A stretch of 64,000 nt of DNA from Marisa cornuarietis (GCA_004794655.1 SMMW01000575.1:9016001-9080000), one strand, 5' to 3'; shown: positions 35,147 through 47,400, counted from the stretch's first letter. Numbers and translations are program-made. Notes: a model not told the origin generated them from the letters alone.

Positions 35147-38100
35147 TCAAGAAATCTGTGCATTAGGTAAAGTCGGTGCAGTAACCACACCCTTCCCATC
35201 AACCCTGAAAGGCACTCCTTTGTAGGTTGCAATGCGCTCATTGTTGGTACGAACATCAGGCTTGAGAGTTTCCCAGATTTTCTTCTTGGGATTTAGCTGC
35301 TTGTCTGGCACACCTGAAAAATTGAGACATTTTCTTGATAATGGAAATAATTAAGAGTGGCATGGCGAAATGCTACCTAGAACTAGGTGCCATTGTGTAT
35401 TTGTGTGCTCTTACATCTCTTGGTTGCTTTTCATTAACTTGCCCACTTCACCTCTTCTCAATCTATGACAAGATAAGGTCTAAAGGAATGATTTTTCTAT
35501 ACATGATTCTATTTTTTGTGCATTAGGATCGAGATCCCATTTCTGTGCCAAAGGCAAGGTGCTGCATCTAAAAACAGATTGTTGTTTAGAATAATGTTTG
35601 TTGGATATAAATATAGATCATGCATATGTTTTGACATTTAATCAGACTGATTTACTTCAAGCTAAACTTGACACCCGCAGTGTGTTCTTACCAGGGTAGC
35701 CCTCAAAAGTTATTTGGTCTCCAGGGACAACACCAGGAGGTGGATCCAGAATTTCAACTTTCCCTGCATTGGCACACATAATCATGCCTTCAGAAGAGAT
35801 CCCTCGCATCTTGCTGGGCTTCAAATTGCACATGAATACAGCCAATCTATTCTGCATCTAGGAAAGGAAAAAGAGAAAAAAGGTTTCAAATTAAATGTTC
35901 ACTGACAACCATCAACTCTTAGTTGATACTTGCTTCATATCTCAGTTTGATTCTGCTGCCATCTTCAAATTTATAAACATAATATTTTGTTTAGGTGGTG
36001 AACATACAGCCCAATGATAATAAAACGATTAGAAAAAAAAAGATCTAAAAAATTTTTCCACACTCAGTTACCAGGATCAGCAAAGAATGACAAAATACTA
36101 GCTAGATCATGAATAATGTAATTGCAGTTTTGCTTGAAATTACCATTCTTTACAGTCAAGTGAGTAATGATTTTTTAGGCTCATGGTTAATGAGCTTAAT
36201 GTCAGATATGTTGCTCATTTTAAGACTTGCTGAGGCCTGCGTTTAGAAATTTCTCCCCCATCTGTCCAAGCAGCTTCTAGGTGCCCGATTTGTTAGGGCA
36301 GGTAAAAAGTGATGGAGAGGGCTGGTTCTTGGGGCTTTCTTAAATGTGATGAACCGCTTAACAGTTAGCTATCTCTATAGTCAATAGGCCATGGGACCTT
36401 TCCCCTTTATCATACAAAACCTACCTCTGCAGAGACTTTAAACCAGCAAGATAAATTCACTTTGGCTGACTGATTTATCCATGTTTACTTTTTATACAGG
36501 TAGAATCTGGAACAGTTACTTATCTATTACAGTATTTCTGTGATAACACCAGGTGGAATTTTGAAAAAGCAGTATTAATGAAGTCTTTAACTAGTGGTTT
36601 TTGTATTATAACTTTCTGATAAACATCCCTCAAATCTGTTAAGCATGTTGATGCTACAAAATTATGTTCTTACATAAAAATATGATTTGGCAACTGATAT
36701 TTTTCTTAGTCTTCAGAGTGGATAATAATTTGTCCCTGACCACTTCCAATGCCCATTTATAACACAGTCAGCGATAATGTTACCTTGCCATGTGATATGA
36801 GCACTTTAGAAAGAAGTTTTTTCATGTTTTCACAAACCTTTTCAATGGGAACATGCTCTACAAGACCAGACACTATAGTGCGTGGTTTTTCCTCCCCGAC
36901 ATCCACTGTCTCAACATAGAGTTTTTCAGCATCTGGGTGCTTCTCGACAGCAATGATCTTGCCTATACGCAAGTCTAGTCGTGAAACGTCAATTTTGTCT
37001 CCATCTGCTCCTGAAGTGGGTGCTTCAACTGATGATAAAAACATTTCCAATGAGATATGAAAGTGTCCTGTAGCAGAGCAATACAAATGCCCATCTCTAC
37101 ATCATTTTTAAATACTTTAAGCATGCCAGTGCTGTGATAATATATATATCGCATAATGCAAAATATTGCTTTATTTTTGAAAGCAGAAATGATGTGACCA
37201 GGTCTAACAGTGTGTGTGTGTGTATTTTTTGAAGCCAACATATGAAACATTCTAGCTGAACATCGAAGAACTATATTTTATTGAACCAAGTGAATATAGA
37301 TTAGTCAAGCAATGTAATGCCCTTAACGTTCAGAAAAATCAGCCATCTTACCCCCACCCCAAAAAATATCTTAACACACACCAACAATAAACTTTAACAA
37401 GACTAGAAGAGGAGAATCACTTTATAGTTCAACCCATATTACCCTCAAGTTGGTTCAGTTTAGACTAGTTATCGTTGCCACTTTCCATCTAGTCTTTTGG
37501 TAAGAAGCATGGGTGGTGGATGTATGATCAATATGTAGAGCACCATGTGCGCAATACATGGACTGAATCCAACAAGATGGACTTGCAATGTCAAATATCT
37601 TTTGAACTGACATAGCTATCCATTATAATATCGAAAGTGCAATAATGAGTTTTGCACTGAACTATTCAGCCTTTTCGTAAAGCATCTGTAATGATAAAAC
37701 TAAATGTGTAGTGCTGGCTCCATTTCAAATGTTTACTTGCATGCCATTTGTATAAGTTGATACAGCAAGAATGCCACGTACAGATATAAGTACTAAATGA
37801 ATACTTGTACAACTATTTGGGTAACCGGTCGTTTCGACTAGGGTCAGTTCGACTAACGGTCGTTTCGACTAGGGTCAGTTCGACTAAGGAGTGAAGACTG
37901 CGTCTTCCTAAAAAGGTGCATTGTTTTTAGTATCTCGGATTTGTTTGCATAAGTTGATTTTTTTTCCTGTATGTTTTTTTTAAAAAAGATATAGATATGT
38001 AGTTGTAATTTTTTTATAGGCGCAGTTAGCTGAAACCATTTTGAGTGAAATGTCTGGCCCCGAATGTATGTAGTTATTTTTTCATATACACTCCTCCAAT

Positions 38101-41100
38101 CGTCAGTTTTCCAGTGACTGTAATTTAAGAACATTATCCAGTGTGAACATCAAAAAGTGACTTTGTGCCGGAGTATACTTTACTAGTATTCTTTGTTAAC
38201 AATCGAACTGAGACAACAAACTTTCTTTTAGACTATTTGATAATTAGATTATTTTGTACCTTAGAATTTTCTTGAAATTATTTTACCATGTTTACTGAAT
38301 TAATTAAATGTAAAAAGGCTTGAAAAGGAGGCAGAGTTGTTCTTTAAAGAACGCGCAATTGTCCAGGCGTTAAGTGAATGCAGAGGCTGTGACACCTTCT
38401 CAATTAAGTGGGTCAGCGGCTGCATAACTCGGGTGTTCAAGGCCAGAACATCAGTTGAGCCTGGGAATCGCGGGTGCTTACATAAGGGGAACTGCCGCCA
38501 TTGCTTCAGGGCTACACCCCTTATGTGGAAGACCAGTCTATTTAGTACCGGAGACTAGCATTTGTTTTTATTCTGACCGACTTGGAGGAGGGAGAATTTC
38601 TACATCACCGCGGTCTGACGCAATTTCTTCTTTTTACGTCATTGCCGGCAAGGTTAGCAGTTAGTGCTTAGCCCTTACCCGGCCTCTCTCGCTCGTCTAG
38701 TTAGTTTTTTATTATTGTTATTATTATTTGTCCCGGCGTGTTGGCCCAGACAGTGATCAGGGAGGGGAGTTGTTGCCCTACGTGTGGTTGCACCCCTGCA
38801 CGGGGCTGGGTTGCGCGGGTTTCCATTAATTTCTTCATTCTGTAGGGATGTTTATTTTCGGCAGTGTTCGTCCTTTTTTTCTTCTCTCTTAAAATTTTCT
38901 TCCATCTTTAATAAACGCGTGTTTTTTACTGTTCCCACGTGTGCGCGTCAATTTTTACACTGAGGGACGGTTAGATGCGTCGCCGGCATCGGGCGTTTGA
39001 GTGCTTATTGAGTCTGTGTGGTTGAAAGCGTGCATGCGAGAGTGGAACGTGTGGAGACCGATTGCTTAACGCGACAATTAGCACTGTTTACATGATAGAT
39101 TTAAATCGTTTATTAACATTCAAATCACTTCAATTTTTTTCCATTTCATGCGTCCTATAGCATTTCATGCGTCCTATAGATGACTTGACCGTTAGACGAA
39201 ACGACTTAGTCGAACTGACCCTAGTCGAAACTACCCTAGTCGAAACGACCCTAGTCGAATCGACCGGGAACCATTATTTGACAGGGCAATGTTGTGATAA
39301 ACCTTGATTGTTCTTCTGTTCAAACCTGAAACAGATTTTGACTAGGCAAAATGTGGCCTTGACCTGCAAGTGATACTGTACTAACAGAAGGAACAGTTCA
39401 TTAATAACAAGCCTGATATGCATAACTGTATGGATGTGCATGCATGCACATAAGAGGGGGACAGACTGCAATATGCTTTACAAGTCTGCTTCTTCTTTAA
39501 GCACTTGCCTCAGGAAGGGAATCAAGATCTGTCCACTAGACTACAATCTGTGCGCCATGAATTACACCACAAGTAACTATAACTGATGGAGTTGTACAAA
39601 TATTGACATATTTCAGGTGTTCTTATGGTGTTTGGCAAAGGGAAAATCTTCCAAAAGTGCTAGCGAGAGGCTCAGCTGGCAAAATAATTGGTCTGAGATA
39701 ATGATTAAACAGTTAATTTATATAAATTATAATGCAATACTCCAGTCAACAGGCAAATGACTATGTTAGACAGTATTCACAAATTAGCCATAATGATGTA
39801 AAACAAAAGAACAATGCAAAGATAAAGTGTGTGTCAGTAGTAAAAACAATTTCTGCGCCACAGATCTCCACAAATTAGGATAAGAGAAAATTTACCAGTG
39901 ACAGGAAGAAAAAAAGGGTGACAATCGCTTGAGTTTATTTGACTCGACTAAAGGCCATGAAGACAATAGCAAAGTGTGGTAATTATGTAATCAATGCAAG
40001 CTTAGACTGGGTGTAGCATGATCTACTTTTTGCCTATGGAAGACAACATAGCATTATTCTGAGCCCTTTAAAGTTTTCCAGTCAGTGGTAAGGAAGATCA
40101 ACGAGTAGAGAGTTGCAATAATATTGCGAGGACAACACAAAAATAAACACAAGGTGGGCTGGATGCGACTGATGTTCACCCTTGAGAAAGTAAACTTAAT
40201 CTTTTGATGGTTGCAGATCAGATGATAAGTCTAGACTGTTCTGTGTTATCATACTTTACCTTTGCTTTCTTTCTTGTTTTCCTTCTCAACTTTACTCTTG
40301 TTATTAGCTTCAGCTACTTCTTTTTTGGTTTTCTTTGGCTGTGGTTGACTCACTGAAGTGTCTACCTGAAGGGCTGCAATGACAGGCTTTGTCCCACCAT
40401 CTGTAGCTTCATTAGAGTTCACAATCTTTCTCTGTGGAACTGGAACCTGCCTCACTGATCCAACAGTGAGAATAAGCAGGATGCACAAAGGATGCAACTG
40501 ATCTACTTCTTGATGCAGTCAATGGAATGATTTGTTATTACAAGACGACCCAAAGGTAATGATTGTCAACCCTAGCATAAACAGCTAACAAGGGGCTAAC
40601 TGCTAGTGACTTGGCTTGACATGTATTGCCATGCTAACTGATTTTTTTAACATTTTTTTCTATTTTATTTTCTCCAAGGCATCATAAATGAATATTTTAT
40701 AAATACATAAAAGCAACCTCAAAAGAGTATCATTTAAAATATATAAACATTTTTCAACGCAGGAAGTTTTAAAAGAAAATTGCTAACCTCCATTCCTGAT
40801 TTCTGCCACCATAAGTTTTATTTTGACCTGTTCAATCTCCTTTTTCAATGCCTCATTTTCTTTTCTCAGCCTGTCTTCCTCGTACTCCCCAGCATTAGCA
40901 GCTGAAAAAAAAATCAAATTCTGTTATTATTCTAATCATAACTGAGGGGTGATGCAGCATAAAAGTTTGAACAGTACTATAGAAACTACAAGGTAGAAGG
41001 CAGTCAACAAATTACAATACCATAATCAGATGAACAGATGCTGTAAACATGAGCATTTACAATGAACCCAGTATTTAGTGTGTAATACTGCAATTGTGTC

Positions 41101-43284
41101 AACAGATAGTGACCATAGATTCTAAAAGCTAAACCAACAACTTGCGAATTAGATCAATGCCCACAAGCCTTCTGCTTGAGTGCCTAGATTTTACTTCCTT
41201 CCATCATACATATTATAAATGTCAGCTTGTCATCAGGTGTTTTCCCATCTTGGTTCAAAAATGCACTGGTAATGCCACTCCTTAAGAAATCCATGCCTGA
41301 CGTCAATGTGCTGAACAACTACCGTCCAGTTTCCAACTTGTCTTTTCTCTCTAAGATCATAGAGAAAATAGTTTTGATACAGCTCTGGGCCTACTTACAA
41401 GAGCACCATCTTATCCCACAAGCTCAGTTGGCATATAGACCCTTTCACAGCACTGAGACTATTCTTAATAAAGTTACGACAGACATAGTATCTGCCCTTG
41501 TCAGTGGTGATGTTTCTCCCTTAACTCTACTGGCCTTGTCTGCTGCATTCAACACTATAGATATAGACCACTCTCTGCTCCTTTATAGACTCCACACCCT
41601 CTATGGAATTTCTGGACCTGCCCTCTCATGGTTCAACTCCTATCTCACTGATAGGATCCAGACTGTTACTTGATGGTCAAGCATCTCACCCTGCTCTCTG
41701 GGGTGTTCCCCAGGCTCAGTACTTCGCCCAGTTCTGTTCATCCTGTACACTAAACCACTTTCTTCATGCATCCAGTCTCTCCAGGTTTCTCATCAATCCT
41801 ATGCTGACGACGCGCAGCTTTATTGTTCCACTCCACCGGCTGAGTCTCAGTCTGCTATTAGCTCTCTAGAAGCTTGTATTAGTGATGTCAAGGGTTGGAT
41901 GGTAAAAAATAAGCTTAAACTAAACAATGATAAAACGGATGCCCTCTTGTGCTATAGAAGACGTCAACCTTCGCTCGTCAGTCTGCCCAATCACATCAAG
42001 GTGGGTGAAACCAACATCACCTTCATGTCGTCCATCTGGGAATCTGGGATTTATTGTCACTGCTTACATGACCCTTGATAAACATGTCTGTCAGTCTGCT
42101 TATTATGAGCTCCGTAAGATCAGTACCATCTGTCACTTTCTCTCTACACGTGCTACCAACACTCTTGTCTGTGTGTTTGTTCTTTCTCGACTTGACTACT
42201 GCAACTCCTTGCTCGCAGGCTGCCCTGAATACCTCATCCAGAAACTCCGGAAAGTACAGAACTCCGCTGCACGTCTGGTGCTTAGAGCCACGAAACAGGA
42301 CCATGTCACTCCTCTCCTTCATTTTCTACACTGGCTACCCATCCGTTCTCGCATTCAGTACAAACTGTCTGTGCTGTGTTTTAATTTCTTTGCAGGCTCC
42401 TGTCCTGACTATTTCTCTGAACTTCTCATCCCTTACATTCCTGCCAGACAACTACGCTCTTCGTTTGATGACCGTATCCTAACTGCTCATGTCACCAGAA
42501 CAACAACATATGGTCACAGGATTTTCGGCTACTATGCAGCAAAACAATGGAACTCTCTCCCTTTCCATATCTGCCACCTTCCTACAACTGAATCCTTCAA
42601 ATCTGCACTGAAAACACACCTCTTCCTTGAGCAATTCTCCTAACACAGTCCACACAATGCTAGTCCTTTTTACCCCACCCCCCGTTCTTGCTACTTTTTT
42701 TTTTTTTTACCCATCTTTCTCTGCAGAAACCCTATATTCTCTGTACCTGTTACTTTCGTGTTTTCTATCTTTGTTTTCTGTTTGTCGTCAGTACTGTTGT
42801 TTATTCTTCCGTCCGTCGTGTTCTGTCCATTTAGTCCATGTCTCTTCCCCGTTTAAAGCGCTAAGAGCATGCTCTCTATGAGTGTGAATATGTGCTATAA
42901 AAATCTTCATTTACTATTATTATATGATCACTGTAGTAGATAAAAATAGTAAGTGTGTTAATATCCAAAGCTACCTTAAGCTAATCTTATCAGAACTACT
43001 GGAAGATCTAACAGTAGATTTAAAAATCAATCTATATTGTTTGTACAAGGCATAGTCCAAGACAGAATTTTTTCCATACATTACATTCAACATGTATGCA
43101 CACCTATACCCCTCTCACACAAATAGATGAAACTCCTAAAAATTATGCCAGGTTATGCAAGATAGGTCTAAAAGTTACCTTTAGCAGTTTTTATAACACT
43201 GATCTGACGTAGCAGCTCGCCAATAATTTTATCAGCTTGGTCAGCTCGAGCCTTTAGCGATTGTAGGATGGTTGCCGATGCCAT
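35147..43284 (-). CDS. AIMP1: Aminoacyl-tRNA synthetase complex-interacting multifunctional protein 1 (AIMP1/p43)
   Basis: Six coding exons join in phase: 43179-43284, 40788-40901, 40260-40454, 36838-37028, 35692-35857 and 35147-35313. They give 312 residues, the usual AIMP1 length. The first two exons form a predicted leucine-zipper coiled coil (SLKARADQADKIIGELLRQI; RKENEALKKEIEQVKIKL). The third is a Lys/Glu-rich linker. The last three are the C-terminal EMAP II/tRNA-binding OB-fold (LDLRIGKIIAVEKHPDAEKL; CNLKPSKMRG; PGDQITFEGYPG; NPKKKIWETL). The protein is a scaffold subunit of the multi-synthetase complex and binds tRNA (established). An acceptor (ACATAG) directly before the ATG and a donor at 43572 (CGG|GTAGGC) indicate a 5'-UTR intron, putting transcription start above about 43573. 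An AATAAA on the minus strand lies at 34758-34763. The gene is convergent with RANGAP1, about 700 bases stop to stop. Confidence 0.95.
36230..36430 (-). repeat. Possible SINE-like repeat
   Basis: A stretch richer in G+C than its surroundings. On the minus strand it has an A-box-like TAGCTAACTGTTAAGCGGTT near 36377-36358, but no convincing B box. Only a tentative call. Confidence 0.25.
37510..37580 (+). repeat. tRNA-like sequence (decayed SINE head or pseudo-tRNA)
   Basis: TGATCAATATGTAGAGCACC resembles a tRNA A box and D arm. After a usual gap comes GGACTGAATCC, a mutated B box/T arm. Pairing of a full cloverleaf is not evident, so it is not called as a tRNA gene. Confidence 0.35.
37820..39272. 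mobile_element. Non-autonomous DNA transposon with repeat-rich terminal inverted repeats
   Basis: The left end (GGTAACCGGTCGTTTCGACT and onward) and the reverse complement of the right end (GGTTCCCGGTCGATTCGACT and onward) match for about 100 bases. Within each end the motif GTCGTTTCGACTAGGGTCA is repeated two or three times. Flanking ACTATTTG (37812-37819) and ATTATTTG (39273-39280) look like an 8-base target duplication with one change. An 8-base duplication would fit hAT- or P-like transposases (inference). No transposase frame was found inside. The interior includes GC-rich sequence with an AATAAA near 38911. It is inserted in an AIMP1 intron. Confidence 0.8.
41227..42925 (+). mobile_element. 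CR1/L2-type LINE, 5'-truncated, with 3' tail
   Basis: The reverse transcriptase fragment begins SGVFPSWFKNALVMPLLKKS and carries NNYRPVSNLSFLSKIIEKI, LALSAAFNTID (usually LDLSAAFDTID), SYADDAQLY (about 41797-41825) and DKTDALLCY. The C-terminal part at 41927-42643 includes SRLDYCNSLLAG and HWLPIRSRIQYK, ending KTHLFLEQFS. Frameshifts near 41670 and 41890 and changed catalytic-block residues show it is dead. The 3' tail (42644-42925) ends with GCTAAGAGCATGCTCTCTAT, GTGAATATGTGCTATAAA and an ATT repeat. It lies antisense in AIMP1 intron 1. Confidence 0.88.
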
Positions 43285-44164
43285 TCTATGTAAAATGAAA
43301 GAAGGAGACCACTTTCTAAATTACATTTTAATTTTGTTTACAATTTTAATTCATTAATCACATTTGAGATTTGTATAAGCAAGCACCCCCAGGAAACGAT
43401 CATGTTCAATGTGCCTTTTCCTTCCACACCACTGTCATAAGAAAGAATGCAGTTGTCAGCATTTTTTATCTAATTAGTAGTATTTATCTAACCCTCTTCC
43501 CAAAACAAACAACTTTTTCAGAAACAAATATTACAAAAACATTAATTTCATAAAAATTGATGATAGGCCTACCCGACATTCGTCCTCGTGCTAAACGCAA
43601 GATGACGCAAACAAAAAAACTAGACAATGATTTATTTTGGGCGATACAATAAATGCCGGATGAGTTCTAAAGATGTTTGGTTATATACACACTTTACTCA
43701 GGACTAGACAGTTTAACCACATAAAATTAAAAACGCTGAAAATGAGGGGCTGTGCCTAATTCTGCTAACCTGATTGCCATAAGATCAAAAGTAAAGCAGC
43801 TCGAAACAACTTCGACCAAATGAGAATTCATCATTATAAAAGTCATACGAATTGCTATACACCACACTGAAGGAGCACGTATTTAGTAATGGAATTTCAG
43901 TAAACTGATCAATTTTTTATGTTTATTCCAAGGACCGTGTAAATAACAGAGACGACAGTTCCTTCTGTTTGCAAGCACCTTTTTTCCTACAACAACCCTC
44001 GGAGACAGAAGAATTAGGGCTCAGATCAATCACATATACACATTTGAAGGCACTTTTGAAATAAAGTTTACACACGACAAAACTGATATCACTGGTTCAG
44101 ACTACTTTAGTGAAACAAGATAAAACCTAAAATAAAAGCAGATTTTAAAATATTATCGTTTATG

Positions 44165-44250
44165 TATATACAGCGCTAAGAGCATATATATGTTCGATCG
44201 AGTGTGAATATGCGCTTTAAAAATCTTCATTATTATTATTATCTAAATAT
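44165..44250 (+). repeat. CR1/L2-type LINE 3' terminus, very short copy
   Basis: CAGCGCTAAGAGCATATATA and then GAGTGTGAATATGCGCTTTA, ending in an ATT repeat, is the same terminus as at 42855-42925. Only about 80 bases were inserted or survive. Confidence 0.8.
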
Positions 44251-45340
44251 ATACGAACAATATTAAGCTTAAAAAAACAATAAACTAAGGAAACTAACGA
44301 TATTTCTAATCAACTATATAAAGATAGCATTATTATTATTATGAGAGGAATCTCGGAACCATGAAGTCGTTTCATAGCATAATAGACGATCGAGCAACGG
44401 ACGTATTCGAGATGGTTTCTCAAAGAAACTATAGCTGGAAAAAGGAGGGATATGTGTGCGCACAAAAGTGAGAGAAAGATAGTTTACTCCAAAACAAACA
44501 AACAAAAAAAGTATAGACTGATTTATTATAGTTTGATTTCTCCCACTCGTTAAAAAATATGATTTTCTCCCACTCAAAGTTACTTTATAAAAGCCCGGTT
44601 GAGGATGTGTCGATAAATGTGTCAACACTCCGTCTCGTAGCGCTAGCTTTTTCCCAAAGGTAGGCCACTTCTCTATTTACAGGAAGGCAGTGGAGTGTCC
44701 CTGAGCAGAGACACTGAAGGACAGCCATCACTGCGCGCGTACAGTGGGATAGCGGAATCCTTTCTGTCCGTTTTTATGTCCTGACTCAACTCGCGTCCAT
44801 TTCGGAAATTATGCATGCATGTTTAATTTTAACTTATTGACAGGCAGCTTCCGGTCTCTTTGTTTTGTACCCGTGATCGAGTGTAATAGAATCCTTTGAT
44901 ACTGAAGAAATCTTCTTAGAAAGTATATATGCTTTGATATATATATATATTAATATATGAATCATAATGTGAAATATCTTTGCTGAAACAGATCGACCGT
45001 TGTATTGTGGTATATATGTATTTATTTCAAAGTCAAGAAGGGGTTATGTCAGCAAGCTCTTGCTCTCTACCTCATTATGTCTTTCTGAGTGGTTACAGAA
45101 AGCGGTGTATGGCGAGTTCATCGTTTCTTAATGAATTTAATTCAGGATTAATTCAGACTAAAGGCTCTTTAAGGAACGTATCTGAAACTCCATTTATTCT
45201 GTAGCACATTTAAATCCTTATTTATTGATTTTTTAACACGTTTTTAACACATTCACATATCGTGCGCTGTTTTAGCTTATCTTATCAAATTATTTAACAT
45301 ATAACAGATTTCATATTATAACAGATCACTTATATATTAT
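44251..45340. other. Intergenic, nothing recognised
   Basis: AT-rich DNA without a convincing exon, apart from A-rich and TA runs. Confidence 0.4.
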
Positions 45341-45344
45341 CTTC

Positions 45345-45365
45345 ACACACACACACACACAGGTG

Positions 45366-45402
<37 letters not shown>

Positions 45403-45403
45403 T
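45345..45403. repeat. Compound CA/TC microsatellite
   Basis: A run of CA units, then GGTGC, then a TC run, then CA again. Confidence 0.95.
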
Positions 45404-45557
45404 ATCTAATACGAACAGTTTCAAGACACCAGTGTTGGATAAATCGATTATTTTTACGTCTATGAATCTTTTTATCTGGCGCAGCAATACTTATAAGCAC
45501 TGAAAGTTGAATTATTCTAAATATAAAAGTTATATTTCTCTTGCCAGGTGACTTATC

Positions 45558-45758
45558 TTAAATGTAACACTCCAGTTTGAAATGTCTCGAGCAAATAGTC
45601 ACTCTTTCAATGCTAAAACTAGAATCACGATTTACAGCTCTCACAAGAGCTTTTTCCCAGTCATAGTTGTCTAGTCTTCGTATGCGGAAAAATGATAAAC
45701 CTTTGTGTCGACTTCTGCATGAAGCGCAGCCTGGAATCGCATATCTAGTTCCTGGCAT
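45558..45758 (-). pseudogene. THAP-type zinc-finger domain, isolated ORF (exon or remnant)
   Basis: ATG at 45758 opens 66 codons starting MPGTRYAIPGCASCRSRHKG and ending VTICSRHFKLECYI. The C2CH pattern of the THAP DNA-binding domain is present: CASC, a Trp in YDWEKAL, and CSRHF. The typical MP start and an HF-x-x-E-C-Y tail also fit. A stop follows at once, and no good donor is seen just before it. The AVPTLF-type end of a full domain is missing. It could be the first exon of a THAP gene, or a fragment of a P-element-like transposase or of a dead gene. No partner exon was found nearby. Confidence 0.6.
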
Positions 45759-46359
45759 CTCAAAATAATTACGACAGTAGCTCTGTGACACAATGTGTAA
45801 AGTGAAACCGGAAAAAACGAAGCAATGACTTAGTCCAGTGCATGTGCGTCGCAAGTTATCTGTTCCCGCGCTTGAGCTGCTAGTCCTGCTCACATACAAT
45901 CATAGTGAGAAGTCTGTGGTCTCGGCGACCTTAAACAATGAATGTAAACCAGAAGCTTTGTCCACAACAGCCTCGTTCTAGTAGTTAAACTGAAATGTGA
46001 CTAAACCGGAAGCTTTTTCCCCACAAAAACAAAAGTAAAAAAAAAAAAACCAAACCAAAACAAAACCAGTATTAATCGAAAAAAGTCATCAAGAATTTGA
46101 AAGACAGTAATGTACATGTGTCTTTGCTTGTGTTTTCTTTAGTGATGGATTTCCGAGAATTTGCTTTAAAAAAAAAAGGCGCTTTAAAGGGTTGAAGGTG
46201 TAGCATCTGCAACCAGTTTTAAACACGTCAATCTGACACACAAGCCAAGCGGTGCCCCGCCATGAAAAGCCATTATACTTAATCTATTCCCCCTCTCTTT
46301 CTCTAAATAAATATGACTAAAAATTCACGGTACAATACCTACAATCTGTAAGTATGTAC

Positions 46360-46432
46360 TTTAAAAAATTCGATTATCCGTCATTTTTGGTTATCCAGTC
46401 ATAAGACCGGATAATCGAGGTTATACTGTATT
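46360..46432. repeat. Tigger/pogo-like MITE remnant
   Basis: CCGGATAATCGAGGTTATACTGTA at the right end is the signature terminus of Tigger/pogo elements. GATTATCCG at the left is its inverted, shorter counterpart. About 70 bases remain. Confidence 0.5.
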
Positions 46433-46639
46433 TATCCAGGGATGAGAGCCTTCAGCATAAAGCAACCATCTGCTAGGTCATTTAATGACAAATGTTCATA
46501 GGCATATGCTTACCCTAATGCGCGATTTGAATTGAGATATTTTTGATAACATTTTAAGTCCGCATTAATACATCCCAAGCGGGCAGGTCACACAGATATC
46601 TGTGTGCATTATAAAATACACTTACACTGTAACAGCTAG

Positions 46640-47090
46640 TTAACCAAGTTAGTTAGTTGTTGTTTTATGCCAAGTCAGCAACTAAGGCTATCTCATGGCA
46701 AAAACAATGTACATGACTATTCAAAGGTTGATATAAAGAAATTGTACAAGTCTAGAGATTTCTCTTTTCTTAGTTTTATAAAATAACAGTTTTTTAACAC
46801 ATAAGTTCTATCATATCAGGTGAAACATCTGAATGGACTTTACATATGCTAGGATTGATTTGGAAGACTGTTTGGCAAAAAGGTCAGCAAGAGTCTGTGC
46901 TGTAAAATAGTTTTGACGAATTGTAGCTAGTTTTGAACAGGAGATGAGCAAATGTTCTATGGTTAGTGGGTCTTTACACCAAGGACAAAGTGGGGGGTTT
47001 TCTCATGCAAGCAAAAATCGGTGAGTGATAAATGAGTGTCCAGCCTTTAGTCTATTTATAACCACTTTTTCTAGCTAACCAACACATAGC
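46640..47090 (-). repeat. Decayed 3' fragment of an I/Nimbus-type LINE
   Basis: Blocks line up in order with the 3' end of the LINE at 55835-56400. TTTATGCCAAGTCAGCAACT matches TTTAACGCCGTGCCAGCAACT. Further on, CACCAAGGACAAAGTGG matches CACCAAGGACAAACTGG. The order and orientation are the same, so this is another minus-strand copy, much older. Confidence 0.65.
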
Positions 47091-47339
47091 ACTCTATAGC
47101 TGCCTAAGTAGTAGTTCTAATCCTGTCAATTATTAGTCTAAATAAGAAAAAGTAATGGGGAAATTACTACTCTTCCAAACAGGACTCGAAACACCTACAA
47201 GTTCTGTGGAGCAGGGGAGGAGGAAAATACAGCACTGCTCACCCAGGCAGGCAAGTGGAGACAGATGACGACGCCTCTCAGCGAGAAACAGGAAACGATG
47301 CTTAATACTGATCGAGTAATTAAGACTATATTATGGCAC

Positions 47340-47400
47340 AGAAGCTGGCCCTGTAAACAGAGGCAGACGCAGAGAAAGAACAGCGGGCCCGAGACGTAAT
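47340..47400 (+). repeat. Dispersed repeat fragment shared with 31910-32060
   Basis: GCCCTGTAAACAGAGGCAGA followed by GAACAGCGGGCCCGAGACGT matches the minus strand of the RANGAP1-intron repeat. The type is unknown. Confidence 0.5.

Noticed and set aside
37510..37580. Functional tRNA gene
   Set aside because: Box-like motifs are present, but the B box is mutated and no cloverleaf or terminator is evident.
38337..38664. Open frames inside the 1.45-kb transposon
   Set aside because: No transposase motif; two overlapping frames in a GC-rich patch are expected by chance.
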